This document shows, one piece after another, positions 22,561-32,004 of a DNA stretch of 34,086 bases. The notes beneath the pieces are model-generated. The model made no database searches, was not told where the DNA came from, and worked only from the letters and a program-made list of their open reading frames with translations. The translations under genes and the position numbers were made by a program. Origin of the DNA: Bacilli bacterium (GTDB taxonomy: Bacteria > Bacillota_I > Bacilli_A > ML615J-28 > CAG-313); the NCBI GenBank assembly GCA_900752975.1, contig CAADXH010000029.1, positions 1 to 34,086 on the forward strand, read 5' to 3'. The stretch's first letter is position 1. Every line of letters begins with the position of its first letter.

Positions 22561-24399
22561 ATGAATGATCAAGGTATTTATTACTTTCACCAAGGCACAA
22601 GTGCTGAAGCATATGATCTATTAGGTTCACATTACACACCGACAGAAACAACATTTAGAGTGTGGGCTCCAAATGCTAGAAGTGTTAGTGTGGTTGGTGA
22701 TTTCAATGCTTGGGATAAAACAAAGAATATCATGAATAAAATTACCGCCGAAGGTTTATATGAGGTAGTAATTAAGAATGTTAAAGAATATGATTGTTAT
22801 CAATATGCGATAACATCTCGAACTGGTAAAGTAATTATGAAAAGTGATCCCTATGCTTTTCATAGTGAACTTAGACCAAAACGAGCATCTAAAGTATATG
22901 ATATAGATAAATACAAATTTACTGATGAAAAGTGGATGAAAAATAGAAAGAATGTTCAAAATTATCATGCTCCTATCAACATTTATGAAGTTCATTTAGG
23001 TTCTTGGCGAAAATATCATGATGGTGAGACTTTCGATTATATTAAGACAGCCCATGAGTTAAGTGATTACGCGGTGAAAATGGGATATACGCATATTGAA
23101 ATATTACCAATATCAGAATATCCATATGACCCTTCATGGGGCTATCAAGTTACTGGGTATTACTCTGTAACCTCTAGATATGGGACTCCTAGTGATTTTA
23201 TGGAATTTATAAATATATGTCATAATAAGGGCTTAGGAGTAATTTTAGACTGGGTTCCCGGACATTTTACGAAAGATAGTCATGGACTTATTGATTTTGA
23301 TGGTGATAATGTTTATGAACCAAGTGATGAAACAAGAAAGGAAAATAAGGGTTGGGGTACTAGATGCTTTGATTATGGAAGATGTGAAGTCCAAAGTTTT
23401 TTAGTATCAAATGCCATGTTTTTTGTAAAAAAATTTCATATTGATGGAATTAGAATGGATGCGGTAGCTGCAATGCTTTATCTAGATTATGGTAAAAATG
23501 ATGGTGAATGGCATCCAAATAGTTTTGGCACTAATATTAATCTAGAAGCAGTAGCCTTCTTAAAGAAATGTAATGATGCAATTCATCAAGCCTATCCTGA
23601 GGTTTTAATGATTGCTGAAGAATCCACCGCATACCCTAAGATTACAGTACCTACTGAGTATGGGGGATTAGGATTTGATTATAAATGGAATATGGGATGG
23701 ATGAATGATACTTTATCTTACATTAAAGATGATCCAATATATCGTCAGTATCATCATGATAAATTAACATTCCAAATGACTTACATTTATAGTGAACACT
23801 ATATCTTACCACTTAGTCATGATGAAGTTGTGCATATGAAAGGATCATTAATCAATAAAATGCCTGGTTCATATGAACAAAAATTTGCAGGTCTTAAAGC
23901 TTATCTTACCTATATGATGACACACCCTGGTAAAAAATTATTATTTATGGGGGGAGAAATAGGACAATTTAGAGAATGGAATGAAGATCGTGAAATTGAT
24001 TGGTCAGTTTTACAATATCCCCAACATCAAGGACTTCAAAAATATAATGAGCATTTAAATAATTTATATAAAACATCAATTGCTTTATATGAGAATGATT
24101 ATAATTGGGATGGCTTTAAATGGTTAGTTGTAAATGATAATACACGAAATGTTTTAGCATATGCAAGAATGTCACAAGGTGAAGAGATGCTAGTTATCCT
24201 AAACTTCTCATTTAATATGTGGTTTGACTATAAAATTTCAGGCGTAGAAAATGGTGAGTATGAAATTATACTTGCGAGTGATGATGAAGAATATGGTGGT
24301 ACTCACCACTTAAAAGGCCAAAAATATAAAGTAGAGAATAATGAACTAGTGATATCAATACCATATAGTTCAGGAATAATATTAAGAAAGGTAAAATAG
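22561..24399 (+). CDS. glgB: 1,4-alpha-glucan branching enzyme GlgB
   Basis: This enzyme makes alpha-1,6 branches in glycogen. The N-terminal CBM48 domain (about 20-110, FRVWAPNARSVSVVGDFNAW) is followed by a GH13 catalytic barrel starting INIYEVHLGSWR. Catalytic residues are the nucleophile Asp300 (GIRMDAVAAML), the acid/base Glu353 (MIAEESTAYP) and the Asp in LPLSHDEVVHMKGS. The 612 residues are slightly shorter than many GlgBs, because the first N-terminal module is missing. It is the first gene of a five-gene glycogen operon and is followed after 3 bp by glgC. Confidence 0.95.
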   Translation: MNDQGIYYFHQGTSAEAYDLLGSHYTPTETTFRVWAPNARSVSVVGDFNAWDKTKNIMNKITAEGLYEVVIKNVKEYDCYQYAITSRTGKVIMKSDPYAFHSELRPKRASKVYDIDKYKFTDEKWMKNRKNVQNYHAPINIYEVHLGSWRKYHDGETFDYIKTAHELSDYAVKMGYTHIEILPISEYPYDPSWGYQVTGYYSVTSRYGTPSDFMEFINICHNKGLGVILDWVPGHFTKDSHGLIDFDGDNVYEPSDETRKENKGWGTRCFDYGRCEVQSFLVSNAMFFVKKFHIDGIRMDAVAAMLYLDYGKNDGEWHPNSFGTNINLEAVAFLKKCNDAIHQAYPEVLMIAEESTAYPKITVPTEYGGLGFDYKWNMGWMNDTLSYIKDDPIYRQYHHDKLTFQMTYIYSEHYILPLSHDEVVHMKGSLINKMPGSYEQKFAGLKAYLTYMMTHPGKKLLFMGGEIGQFREWNEDREIDWSVLQYPQHQGLQKYNEHLNNLYKTSIALYENDYNWDGFKWLVVNDNTRNVLAYARMSQGEEMLVILNFSFNMWFDYKISGVENGEYEIILASDDEEYGGTHHLKGQKYKVENNELVISIPYSSGIILRKVK

Positions 24400-24402
24400 A
24401 AT

Positions 24403-25602
24403 ATGTATAATAGTAAAAAATGTATTGCAATGTTATTAGCTGGTGGTCAAGGAAGCCGTTTATACGCACTTACCACAAAGGTTGCTAAACCAGCCGTATC
24501 ATTTGGTGCGAAATATCGAATTATTGATTTCACTTTATCAAATTGTGTAAATTCAAATATTGATACTGTTGGGGTACTTACTCAGTATCAACCACTAATC
24601 TTAAATGAATATATTGGTAATGGTCAACCTTGGGATCTAGACCGTACATATGGTGGAGTTCAAATCTTACCACCTTATCAAGCTAAAGATCGTATGGACT
24701 GGTATAAAGGCACAGCTAATGCTATTTTTCAAAATATTGGTTATATTGAAAAATATAATCCTGAACATGTTTTAATCTTATCAGGAGACCATATTTATAA
24801 AATGGACTATAACAAAATGTTAGAGTATCATATTAAAAATAATGCGGACTGTACTATTGCGGTACTTGAAGTGCCACTAAGTGAGGCCAGCCGTTTTGGT
24901 ATTATGAATACTGATGAGAATAATCGTATTGTAGAATTTGAAGAAAAACCAAAAGTGCCAAAGAGTAATAAAGCTTCAATGGGAATTTATATTTTCAAAA
25001 AAGAAAAACTTGTAGAATACTTAAAAGCGGATAATGAAGATCCTAAATCACAAAATGACTTTGGCAAAAATATTATTCCTAATATGTTAAATGCCGGTGA
25101 AAAGATGGTAGCCTATCCGTTTAAAGGATACTGGAAAGATGTTGGTACAATTGATAGTTTATGGGAAGCCAACCAAGATTTAATTGGTGAACACCCTAAA
25201 TTTGATATCTATAATCCACATTGGAAAATTCATTCTCGTAATATTGGTATTGAACCACAATATATTGGTGAAGATGCTAAAATTGTTAATTCACTAATTA
25301 CTGGTGGAGCTAAGGTTGAAGGTACAGTTATTAATAGTACAATTGGCTCTAAGGTAGTAATTGAAAAAGGTGCTGTAGTTAAAGATAGCGTAATTTTCTC
25401 AAATGTTACAATTGAAAAAGGTGCGAAGATTAATTATAGTATTATTGATGAAAATGTTATAATTGGTAAAAAAGCCATAGTAGGAGCTGAAAAAGCAGAA
25501 GGCGTTAAAATTGCGGTTATAGGCCGTGATGTTAAAGTTGATGCAGGTGCAATTGTTGAAGCAGGCTCTAATATTGAACACGACGTTAGAAAGGAGAAAT
25601 AA
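24403..25602 (+). CDS. glgC: Glucose-1-phosphate adenylyltransferase GlgC
   Basis: This enzyme makes ADP-glucose from ATP and glucose-1-phosphate, the committed step of glycogen synthesis. The N-terminal nucleotidyltransferase has MLLAGGQGSRLYALT, PAVSFGAKYRIIDFTLSNC, WYKGTANAIFQN, LSGDHIYKMDY and EFEEKPKVPKSNKASMGIY. The C-terminus (about 290-390) is a left-handed beta-helix of hexapeptide repeats (VINSTIGSKVVIEKGAVVKDS). The length is 399 residues. It has a GAAAGG site inside the end of glgB. It is paired with the regulatory-type glgD directly downstream, as in Bacillus. Confidence 0.95.
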   Translation: MYNSKKCIAMLLAGGQGSRLYALTTKVAKPAVSFGAKYRIIDFTLSNCVNSNIDTVGVLTQYQPLILNEYIGNGQPWDLDRTYGGVQILPPYQAKDRMDWYKGTANAIFQNIGYIEKYNPEHVLILSGDHIYKMDYNKMLEYHIKNNADCTIAVLEVPLSEASRFGIMNTDENNRIVEFEEKPKVPKSNKASMGIYIFKKEKLVEYLKADNEDPKSQNDFGKNIIPNMLNAGEKMVAYPFKGYWKDVGTIDSLWEANQDLIGEHPKFDIYNPHWKIHSRNIGIEPQYIGEDAKIVNSLITGGAKVEGTVINSTIGSKVVIEKGAVVKDSVIFSNVTIEKGAKINYSIIDENVIIGKKAIVGAEKAEGVKIAVIGRDVKVDAGAIVEAGSNIEHDVRKEK

Positions 25603-25603
25603 G

Positions 25604-26719
25604 ATGAACGCTGCAGGTATTATTTTTGCGAATTTACAAAATGAAATGTTAGATGAGTTAACCCGTAAAAGAACAACTGCTTCCTTACCATTTGGAGGAC
25701 GTTATCGTTTAATTGACTTTGCTCTTTCTAATATTGTTTGTGCCGACATCGTTAATGTTGCGGTAATAGCACAAAAGAATTATCAATCATTAATGGACCA
25801 TGTGGGTTCAGGTAAAGATTGGGACTTATCACGTCGTAATGGGGGCTTAACAATTTTTCCACCATTTAGTAACTATAAGAGTGATTTCCTTTATACTAAT
25901 CGCTTAGAAGCCTTAAAAACAATTAGAGGTTTTATCTCAAAAGTTAAAGATGATATTATCGTTTTAATGGACTGTGATAGCGTTAATGTTATTGATTTTG
26001 AAAAAGTAATTAATGAACATCTTGAAAAACAAGCTGATATTACAGTGCTATATCAAGAATGCACAGTTCCAAGTACACTTAAAAATCATATGAGTTTTGA
26101 GATTTTAGAAAATGGAAGAATTACTAAAGGCACATTAACATCAGATGAAGGCAAAAATGCTAAAGTTGGTATTAATGTTTGGGTTATGAGCCGTCGTCTT
26201 TTACAAAGTGCAGTTGATGAAGCTATTTCATTAGGTTTGAATAACTTTGAAAGAGACATAATATTAAATAATATATCTAGTTTAAAAGTATATGGATATA
26301 AATATACAGGAATTTATTTACCAATTACTTCAATGGAAGACTATTACAAAAATAATATGAAACTACTTGATCCAAGTATTCGTAAAGCTATTTTTGAACA
26401 AGAAGATCACCACATCTACACTAAGGTTAGAGACTCAGCTCCAACAAGATATGGAAATGATGCTAAAGTTGAAAATAGTTTTATCGCTGATGGATGTGAA
26501 ATTGAAGGAACCGTTATCAATAGCATTCTTTTTAGAGGTGTAAAAGTTGGTAAAGGAACTGTAATTAAAAACTCAATTTTAATGCAAGATACTATTACAG
26601 GTAATAATGTAACATTAGAATGTGTAATTACGGATAAGAATGTTGCGATTAGAGATCGTAATCATCTTGCAGGATGTGAAAAAATACCATACTATTTAAG
26701 TAAAAATGCGATGGTATAA
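25604..26719 (+). CDS. glgD: GlgD, regulatory subunit of ADP-glucose pyrophosphorylase
   Basis: This is a GlgC paralogue of 371 residues. It keeps the fold (PFGGRYRLIDFALSNIV, GSGKDWDLSRRNGGLTIFPPF, C-terminal hexapeptide repeats VENSFIADGCEIEGTVINS). It lacks the GGxGxRLxxLT triphosphate loop, which is replaced by FANLQNEMLDELTRKRTT. In Bacillota such GlgD subunits pair with GlgC and raise its activity. I chose ATG 25604, one base after the glgC stop, with AAGGAG 7 nt upstream; a longer open frame to 25526 runs into glgC without a ribosome binding site. Confidence 0.93.
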   Translation: MNAAGIIFANLQNEMLDELTRKRTTASLPFGGRYRLIDFALSNIVCADIVNVAVIAQKNYQSLMDHVGSGKDWDLSRRNGGLTIFPPFSNYKSDFLYTNRLEALKTIRGFISKVKDDIIVLMDCDSVNVIDFEKVINEHLEKQADITVLYQECTVPSTLKNHMSFEILENGRITKGTLTSDEGKNAKVGINVWVMSRRLLQSAVDEAISLGLNNFERDIILNNISSLKVYGYKYTGIYLPITSMEDYYKNNMKLLDPSIRKAIFEQEDHHIYTKVRDSAPTRYGNDAKVENSFIADGCEIEGTVINSILFRGVKVGKGTVIKNSILMQDTITGNNVTLECVITDKNVAIRDRNHLAGCEKIPYYLSKNAMV

Positions 26720-26779
26720 TAATCAGTTAATGAAAAAAAATAATAAAGAATAATTTTCTATCTAGGAGGATATTTATAT

Positions 26780-28243
26780 ATGAATAGTAAAGAACAAACA
26801 GTTAAAAAGATTACATTTATCGCTTCTGAATGTCAACCATTTATCGCATCAGGCGGTTTAGGCGATGTTGTGGGTTCACTTCCTTTACGTATTGCTAAAC
26901 AAACTAAAGGCGAATATGAACTTACCGTAATCTTACCATATTATTCAAAAATAAATGAAAAGTATCGTAATAAACTTGTCTATGTTGGACAAACTACCGT
27001 TAATCTATCATGGCGTAAACAATATTGTGGTATTTTCAAGTATGAAGAAAAAAATGTAAAGTATTACTTTATCGATAATGAATATTACTTTAAACGTGAT
27101 AATCTATATGGATATTTTGATGATGGTGAACGTTTTGCATATTTCAGTAAAGCCGCAATCGAAGTAATGCTATACTTAGATGAAGTGCCAGATATTATTC
27201 ATGTTCATGATTGGCAAACAGGTCTCGTACCAATTTATTTACGTACTTTATATTATGGTGATGTTCGTTTAATGAATGTTAAAACAATATTTACTATTCA
27301 TAACATTGAGTATCAAGGCTTATTCTCATTTGATGATGATATTATTGAAGATGTATTTGGTATCTCTATTAATGATGCATACATTTTTGAATATCGTGGT
27401 TCAATCAATATTATGAAAGGTGCAATGGAAGCCGCAAACTATGTGACAACCGTTAGTCCAAGTTACGCAGAAGAAATTTGTACACCTGAGTATGCTCATG
27501 GCTTAGAAGATGAAATTAACCGAATTAAGGCCGAAAATAAATTAGTTGGTATTTTAAATGGTATTGATAAAAACTTTTATAATCCAGCCAAGGATAAAGC
27601 TTTATTCGCAAATTATGATCGTAATGATTTTACAAGTAAAAGTCTAAATAAAGTTGAATTACAAAAAATGTTAAATTTACCAGTTGATGAAAGTGTTCCA
27701 ATGATTGGAATGGTAACAAGACTTGTTGGACATAAAGGTTTAGAATTTATTAAAGCAGGCTTTAACGAACTTATGAAAATGAATATTCAACTTGTAATTC
27801 TTGGTACTGGTGATCCATATTATGAAGGATACTTAAAAGATATGGAAGTTAAATATCATAATAAATTTAGAGCAGTTATTGCATTTAATCAAGATTTATC
27901 ACGTAAGATTTATGGATCTGCTGATTTATTCTTAATGCCATCAGCGTCTGAACCTTGTGGCTTATCACAAATGATAGCAGCACGTTATGGTGCAATCCCA
28001 ATGGTTAGAGAAACAGGTGGATTAAAAGATAGTATTATTGATTATAGTAAAACAAATGGAAATGGTTATACTTTTACAGGAATGGATTATCATGATATGT
28101 TAAACATGATTAGAAGAGCTGTGAATGATTATCATCAACCTACTTGGAACGAGAAAGTCGGAAAGACAATGAATGTTGATTTTGGATGGAGCAGTAGTGC
28201 TAAGAAATATGTTTCAATGTATGATAAAATTCTAAATAGTTAA
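26780..28243 (+). CDS. glgA: Glycogen synthase GlgA (ADP-glucose type)
   Basis: This is a GT5 glucosyltransferase that elongates glycogen from ADP-glucose. The N-terminal domain begins ITFIASECQPFIASGGLGDVVGSLP, then HDWQTGLVPIYL and TIHNIEYQGLF. The C-terminal domain has MIGMVTRLVGHKGLEFI, the catalytic ADLFLMPSASEPCGLSQMIA loop and VRETGGLKDSI. The length is 487 residues. Oddly, the first position of the usual KTGGL loop is not Lys (ASGGL here). A strong AGGAGG lies in the 60-bp gap after glgD. Confidence 0.94.
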   Translation: MNSKEQTVKKITFIASECQPFIASGGLGDVVGSLPLRIAKQTKGEYELTVILPYYSKINEKYRNKLVYVGQTTVNLSWRKQYCGIFKYEEKNVKYYFIDNEYYFKRDNLYGYFDDGERFAYFSKAAIEVMLYLDEVPDIIHVHDWQTGLVPIYLRTLYYGDVRLMNVKTIFTIHNIEYQGLFSFDDDIIEDVFGISINDAYIFEYRGSINIMKGAMEAANYVTTVSPSYAEEICTPEYAHGLEDEINRIKAENKLVGILNGIDKNFYNPAKDKALFANYDRNDFTSKSLNKVELQKMLNLPVDESVPMIGMVTRLVGHKGLEFIKAGFNELMKMNIQLVILGTGDPYYEGYLKDMEVKYHNKFRAVIAFNQDLSRKIYGSADLFLMPSASEPCGLSQMIAARYGAIPMVRETGGLKDSIIDYSKTNGNGYTFTGMDYHDMLNMIRRAVNDYHQPTWNEKVGKTMNVDFGWSSSAKKYVSMYDKILNS

Positions 28244-28269
28244 TGCTATTTGGATAGAAAGGTAATGAA

Positions 28270-30696
28270 ATGACAACAGGAGCAGTAGAAACACATGATG
28301 TGAAAAAACGTCTTGAAGATAAACTTTCCAACTATTTTGGGGTTTCTCCTCAAGACGCAAGTATAGACCAAATATATAAAGCTGTAAGTATGACGGTAGT
28401 AGATATCTTACTAGAAAAGAAAAAACAATATAATAGAAAAGTTAAAGAACAAAAAGCTAAACGTGTTTATTATTTATGTATGGAATTTCTAGTAGGTCGT
28501 AGTCTAAAAACAAATCTTTATAACTTAGGAATTGTTGACAAATATGCCAAAGTTCTTAAAGATTATGGAATTGAATTAGATGATGTTTATGAACAAGAAA
28601 ATGATGCAGGACTTGGTAATGGTGGATTAGGACGTCTTGCTGCATGTTATATGGATTCCCTTGCATCTTTAGCGTACCCCGCTACAGGATTCTCAATTCG
28701 TTATGAATATGGCTTATTTAAACAAAAAATAGTAAATGGATGGCAAACTGAAATGCCAGATGTATGGCTACCAGGGGGAGAAGTGTGGCTTGTTCCCCGT
28801 AGTGATAGAGCATTAAAGGTTCATTTTGGTGGATGGATTAGTGAAAAATATGTAGATGGAAAAATGAAGGTTGAATACCATGATGATAAGGTAGTAGAAG
28901 CAATGCCATATGACTTATTAATTTCAGGTGGTGGTAGTGATGCTATTTCAACCCTTCGTTTGTGGAGAGCTCGTAACGCAACTGAATTTGACATGAAGTC
29001 ATTCTCACAAGGTGATTACTTCACCGCAATGGAAGAAAATGCTAAAGCTGAGTTAATATCAAAGGTTCTTTATCCATCGGATGATCACTCGGAAGGAAAG
29101 ACACTAAGACTTAAACAACAATATTTCTTAGTAAGTGCTTCCATGCAAAATATTGTAAATGATCATGTTAAAAGATATGGAGATTTACACACTTTACCAG
29201 ACTATGCCGCAATCCATATTAATGATACGCATCCTGCTCTTTGTGTGCCAGAACTAATGCGTTTATTAATGGATGAACACGGCTTTGGCTGGGATGAAGC
29301 ATGGGATGTTGTGACTAAGTGTTTAGCTTATACCAATCATACCGTTTTAGCAGAAGCCCTTGAAACTTGGGATGAAGCTTTACTTGCTAGAACACTTCCA
29401 CGTATTATCAGCATTATTTATGAAATCAATCGTCGTTATGTTTTAGAAATTCAAAAACTTAATCCAAATGATTGGAATAAAATCAATCGTATGGCTATTG
29501 TGGGAAATGGTAGAGTTAGGATGGCTAATTTAAGTGTTGTTGCAAGCCATACTGTTAATGGAGTATCGGCCCTACATAGTGATATTATTAAAAATAGTAT
29601 CTTTAAAGATTTCTATGAAATGACACCAAATAAATTTACAAACGTAACCAATGGTATTGCTCATCGTAGATGGCTTCATCAATCTAATCCACGTTTATCG
29701 GCTCTTTTGAATGATTCAATTGGAACATCTTGGTATAAAGATGCGAGTCACTTGAAGGAATTTAGAAAATATGAAGATGATGAAAAAGTTTTAGAAGAAT
29801 TAGGGAAAATTAAATATCTAAATAAATGTGATTTTGTTAATTCAATTTATCGTAAACAAGGCATAATAATTGACCCATACACAAGATTTGATGTGCAAGT
29901 TAAAAGACTTCATGAATATAAAAGACAATTGTTAAATGTTTTAAAGATAATTAGTTTATACAATAAATTAAAAGAAAATCCCAACTTAGATGTAACCCCT
30001 CAAACCTTCATTTTTGGAGCGAAAGCAGCACCAGGATATTACCGTGCTAAAGAAATTATTGAATTAATTAATTATATTTCGCGTGATATTGAAATGCATC
30101 CAGAAATTAAAAAGAAACTTAATGTAGTGTTTGTTGAAGACTATTGTGTAACTCTAGCTGAAAAATTAATGCCAGCTAGTGAAATTAGTGAACAAATATC
30201 ATTAGCCGGAAAAGAAGCAAGTGGAACTGGTAACATGAAGTTTATGATTAATGGTGCCATAACTTTTGGTACGATGGATGGAGCCAATGTTGAAATTTGT
30301 GATGCCGTTGGTGATGATAACATCTTTATTTTTGGTATGACTGCCAAAGAAGTAGATGAACTATGGAAACATGGATATAATTCAACATATTATTACAATA
30401 ATAATAGTGAAATTAGAAAAATAATAGCAAGTCTTAAAAAAGGATTTGCGGGAAAGAGTTTTGAAAATATTGCGGACTACCTATTAACAAGTAATGGTAT
30501 AGCAGACCAATATATGTGTCTTGCGGATTTCGAAAGCTATATGGAAGTTTATCAGAAGATGGATACTACTTACCAAGACAAGTTAAAATTCAACAAAATG
30601 TCACTTGTTAATATTAGTGAAGCAGGAAGATTTGCTGCAGATCGTAGTATAAAAGAATATGCAGATCGTATTTGGGGACTAAAACCTGTCAAATAA
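28270..30696 (+). CDS. glgP: Glycogen phosphorylase GlgP
   Basis: This PLP enzyme releases glucose-1-phosphate from glycogen ends. Family motifs are EQENDAGLGNGGLGRLAACY, the FSIRYEYGLFKQ segment, WRARNATEFDM, HINDTHPALCVPELMRLL and HTVNGVSALHSDI. The PLP-lysine motif is EASGTGNMKFMINGA (Lys in NMKF), followed by GTMDGANVEI. The length of 808 residues is normal. It starts 26 bp after glgA with an AAAGG site, so synthesis and breakdown are encoded on one transcript. Confidence 0.96.
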   Translation: MTTGAVETHDVKKRLEDKLSNYFGVSPQDASIDQIYKAVSMTVVDILLEKKKQYNRKVKEQKAKRVYYLCMEFLVGRSLKTNLYNLGIVDKYAKVLKDYGIELDDVYEQENDAGLGNGGLGRLAACYMDSLASLAYPATGFSIRYEYGLFKQKIVNGWQTEMPDVWLPGGEVWLVPRSDRALKVHFGGWISEKYVDGKMKVEYHDDKVVEAMPYDLLISGGGSDAISTLRLWRARNATEFDMKSFSQGDYFTAMEENAKAELISKVLYPSDDHSEGKTLRLKQQYFLVSASMQNIVNDHVKRYGDLHTLPDYAAIHINDTHPALCVPELMRLLMDEHGFGWDEAWDVVTKCLAYTNHTVLAEALETWDEALLARTLPRIISIIYEINRRYVLEIQKLNPNDWNKINRMAIVGNGRVRMANLSVVASHTVNGVSALHSDIIKNSIFKDFYEMTPNKFTNVTNGIAHRRWLHQSNPRLSALLNDSIGTSWYKDASHLKEFRKYEDDEKVLEELGKIKYLNKCDFVNSIYRKQGIIIDPYTRFDVQVKRLHEYKRQLLNVLKIISLYNKLKENPNLDVTPQTFIFGAKAAPGYYRAKEIIELINYISRDIEMHPEIKKKLNVVFVEDYCVTLAEKLMPASEISEQISLAGKEASGTGNMKFMINGAITFGTMDGANVEICDAVGDDNIFIFGMTAKEVDELWKHGYNSTYYYNNNSEIRKIIASLKKGFAGKSFENIADYLLTSNGIADQYMCLADFESYMEVYQKMDTTYQDKLKFNKMSLVNISEAGRFAADRSIKEYADRIWGLKPVK

Positions 30697-30730
30697 AAGC
30701 GAATAAGTTTATTTTTTGTAACAAATTTAG

Positions 30731-30736
30731 TATAAT
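30731..30736 (+). promoter_or_regulatory. Possible -10 box of pfkA
   Basis: TATAAT lies 39 bp before the pfkA start. The -35 region (TTTATT, 30708-30713) is a poor match, so the gene may also rely on read-through from glgP. Confidence 0.4.
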
Positions 30737-30775
30737 AGTTAAGGAAAAAAATTAGTAGGGTTAGGAGGAATAAAT

Positions 30776-31759
30776 ATGGAGACAAAAGATCCTAAAAAAC
30801 AAATAAGATCAATCGGTGTATTAACTTCTGGTGGTGATGCTCCTGGAATGAACGCTGCTATTCGTGCCGTTGTTAGAACAGCACTAAACTTTGGTATTGA
30901 CGTATACGGAATATATGACGGATACCGCGGTCTAGTTGAAGGTAACATTGTTAAGATGGATCGTTCTTCAGTTACGGATATCATTAATAGAGGTGGTACT
31001 ATCTTAGGTTCTGCTAGATTAAAAGAATTTGCTTCTCCTGAAGTTACCCAAATAGGAATAGATAACCTAAGAAAACTTGGAATCGATGCCTTAGTAACAA
31101 TCGGTGGAGATGGTACATATCATGGAGCTTTAAGAATGAGTAGAATGGGCTTAAATTGCATTGGTCTTCCTGGAACCATTGACAATGATATTGCATCAAC
31201 TGAGTATACAATTGGCTTTAATACTGCTGTAAACACAGCATTAGATGCAATTGATAAATTACGTGATACTTGTAACTCTCATCAAAGATGTTCAATAGTT
31301 GAAGTAATGGGCCGTTATTGTGGAGACATAGCATTTGCGTCTGCTCTTGCCGGTGGTGCTGATATGGTTATAACCTCAGAAACTGGTTTTGATCTTCCAA
31401 CAGTAATTGATATGTGTAAAAAATATAAAGAAGAAAATCGTAGACACATCATTATTATAATTACTGAACACATCACTGATGTTCATGAACTTGCGAAAAA
31501 GATTGAAGAACATTCAGGATATAGTGCAAGAGCAACAGTACTTGGCCACATTCAACGTGGTGGATGTCCAACTGCATACGATAGAAATCTTGCCAGCCGT
31601 CTAGGTGCTGCAGCTGTAGAAGAACTAGTAGCAGGTAGAGGTGGCTTATGCATGGGTATTTTTGATAATAAAGTTGTAGCAACCCCAATTGAAGATGCCT
31701 TTAAAATGACAAAATCAATGTATGCTGGATATGAAAATCTAATAAAAAGATTATCATAA
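30776..31759 (+). CDS. pfkA: ATP-dependent 6-phosphofructokinase
   Basis: This is the key glycolytic kinase making fructose-1,6-bisphosphate. Motifs are IGVLTSGGDAPGMNAAIRAVVR, GGTILGSAR, the ATP-site GGDGTYHGA, the catalytic GTIDNDI and RVEVMGRYCGD-type SIVEVMGRYCGDIA. The Gly residues in GGDGTY and PGTIDND (rather than Asp and Lys) indicate ATP, not pyrophosphate, as phosphoryl donor. The 327-residue length matches bacterial PfkA. The AGGAGG site is well placed. Located directly behind glgP, it connects glycogen breakdown to glycolysis; pyk, often next to pfkA in Bacillota, is absent. Confidence 0.95.
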   Translation: METKDPKKQIRSIGVLTSGGDAPGMNAAIRAVVRTALNFGIDVYGIYDGYRGLVEGNIVKMDRSSVTDIINRGGTILGSARLKEFASPEVTQIGIDNLRKLGIDALVTIGGDGTYHGALRMSRMGLNCIGLPGTIDNDIASTEYTIGFNTAVNTALDAIDKLRDTCNSHQRCSIVEVMGRYCGDIAFASALAGGADMVITSETGFDLPTVIDMCKKYKEENRRHIIIIITEHITDVHELAKKIEEHSGYSARATVLGHIQRGGCPTAYDRNLASRLGAAAVEELVAGRGGLCMGIFDNKVVATPIEDAFKMTKSMYAGYENLIKRLS

Positions 31760-31795
31760 CAACCAAGAAAATTATAAAAAATTAGAATTTAAAAG

Positions 31796-31822
31796 GAGAA
31801 ACTTGACTAAGTTTCTCTTTTT
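31796..31822 (+). terminator. Terminator of pfkA
   Basis: A perfect 9-bp stem GAGAAACTT/AAGTTTCTC has a 4-nt loop and is followed by TTTTT. Confidence 0.85.
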
Positions 31823-31923
31823 CACGTTATTTTAGGTTTGAAAATACAAGCATTTTAGAGTGTATTAAATCATAAAAACACAATCTAAAAATGAAAAATT
31901 GCATGTATTAAGTACATAGTAAT

Positions 31924-31950
31924 AAAAAGGTAATGTCATATACCTTTTTT
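31924..31950 (+). terminator. Second hairpin terminator upstream of the surface-protein gene
   Basis: The arms AAAAAGGTA (31924-31932) and TACCTTTTT (31941-31949) have an 8-nt loop, and one more T follows the 3' arm. It stands 100 bp behind the pfkA terminator with no gene between, so it either backs that terminator up or ends a short unassigned transcript. Confidence 0.6.
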
Positions 31951-31976
31951 CGTGCTTTTTCTATAAAACAATTTTA

Positions 31977-31982
31977 TATAAT
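31977..31982 (+). promoter_or_regulatory. Possible -10 box of the surface-protein gene
   Basis: TATAAT lies 22 bp before the start codon at 32005. No good -35 is seen at the right distance. Confidence 0.4.
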
Positions 31983-32004
31983 ATATGAAATAGAGGTGAA
32001 AAAT

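Noticed and set aside
30141..30347. Reverse-strand open frames inside glgP, pfkA, topA, ffh-type genes
   Set aside because: They lie opposite strongly conserved coding frames, lack ribosome binding sites and match no family; shadows of codon bias.
31823..31923. Possible short transcript between two terminators after pfkA
   Set aside because: No credible promoter or conserved structure could be found in the 100 bp; more likely a redundant terminator.
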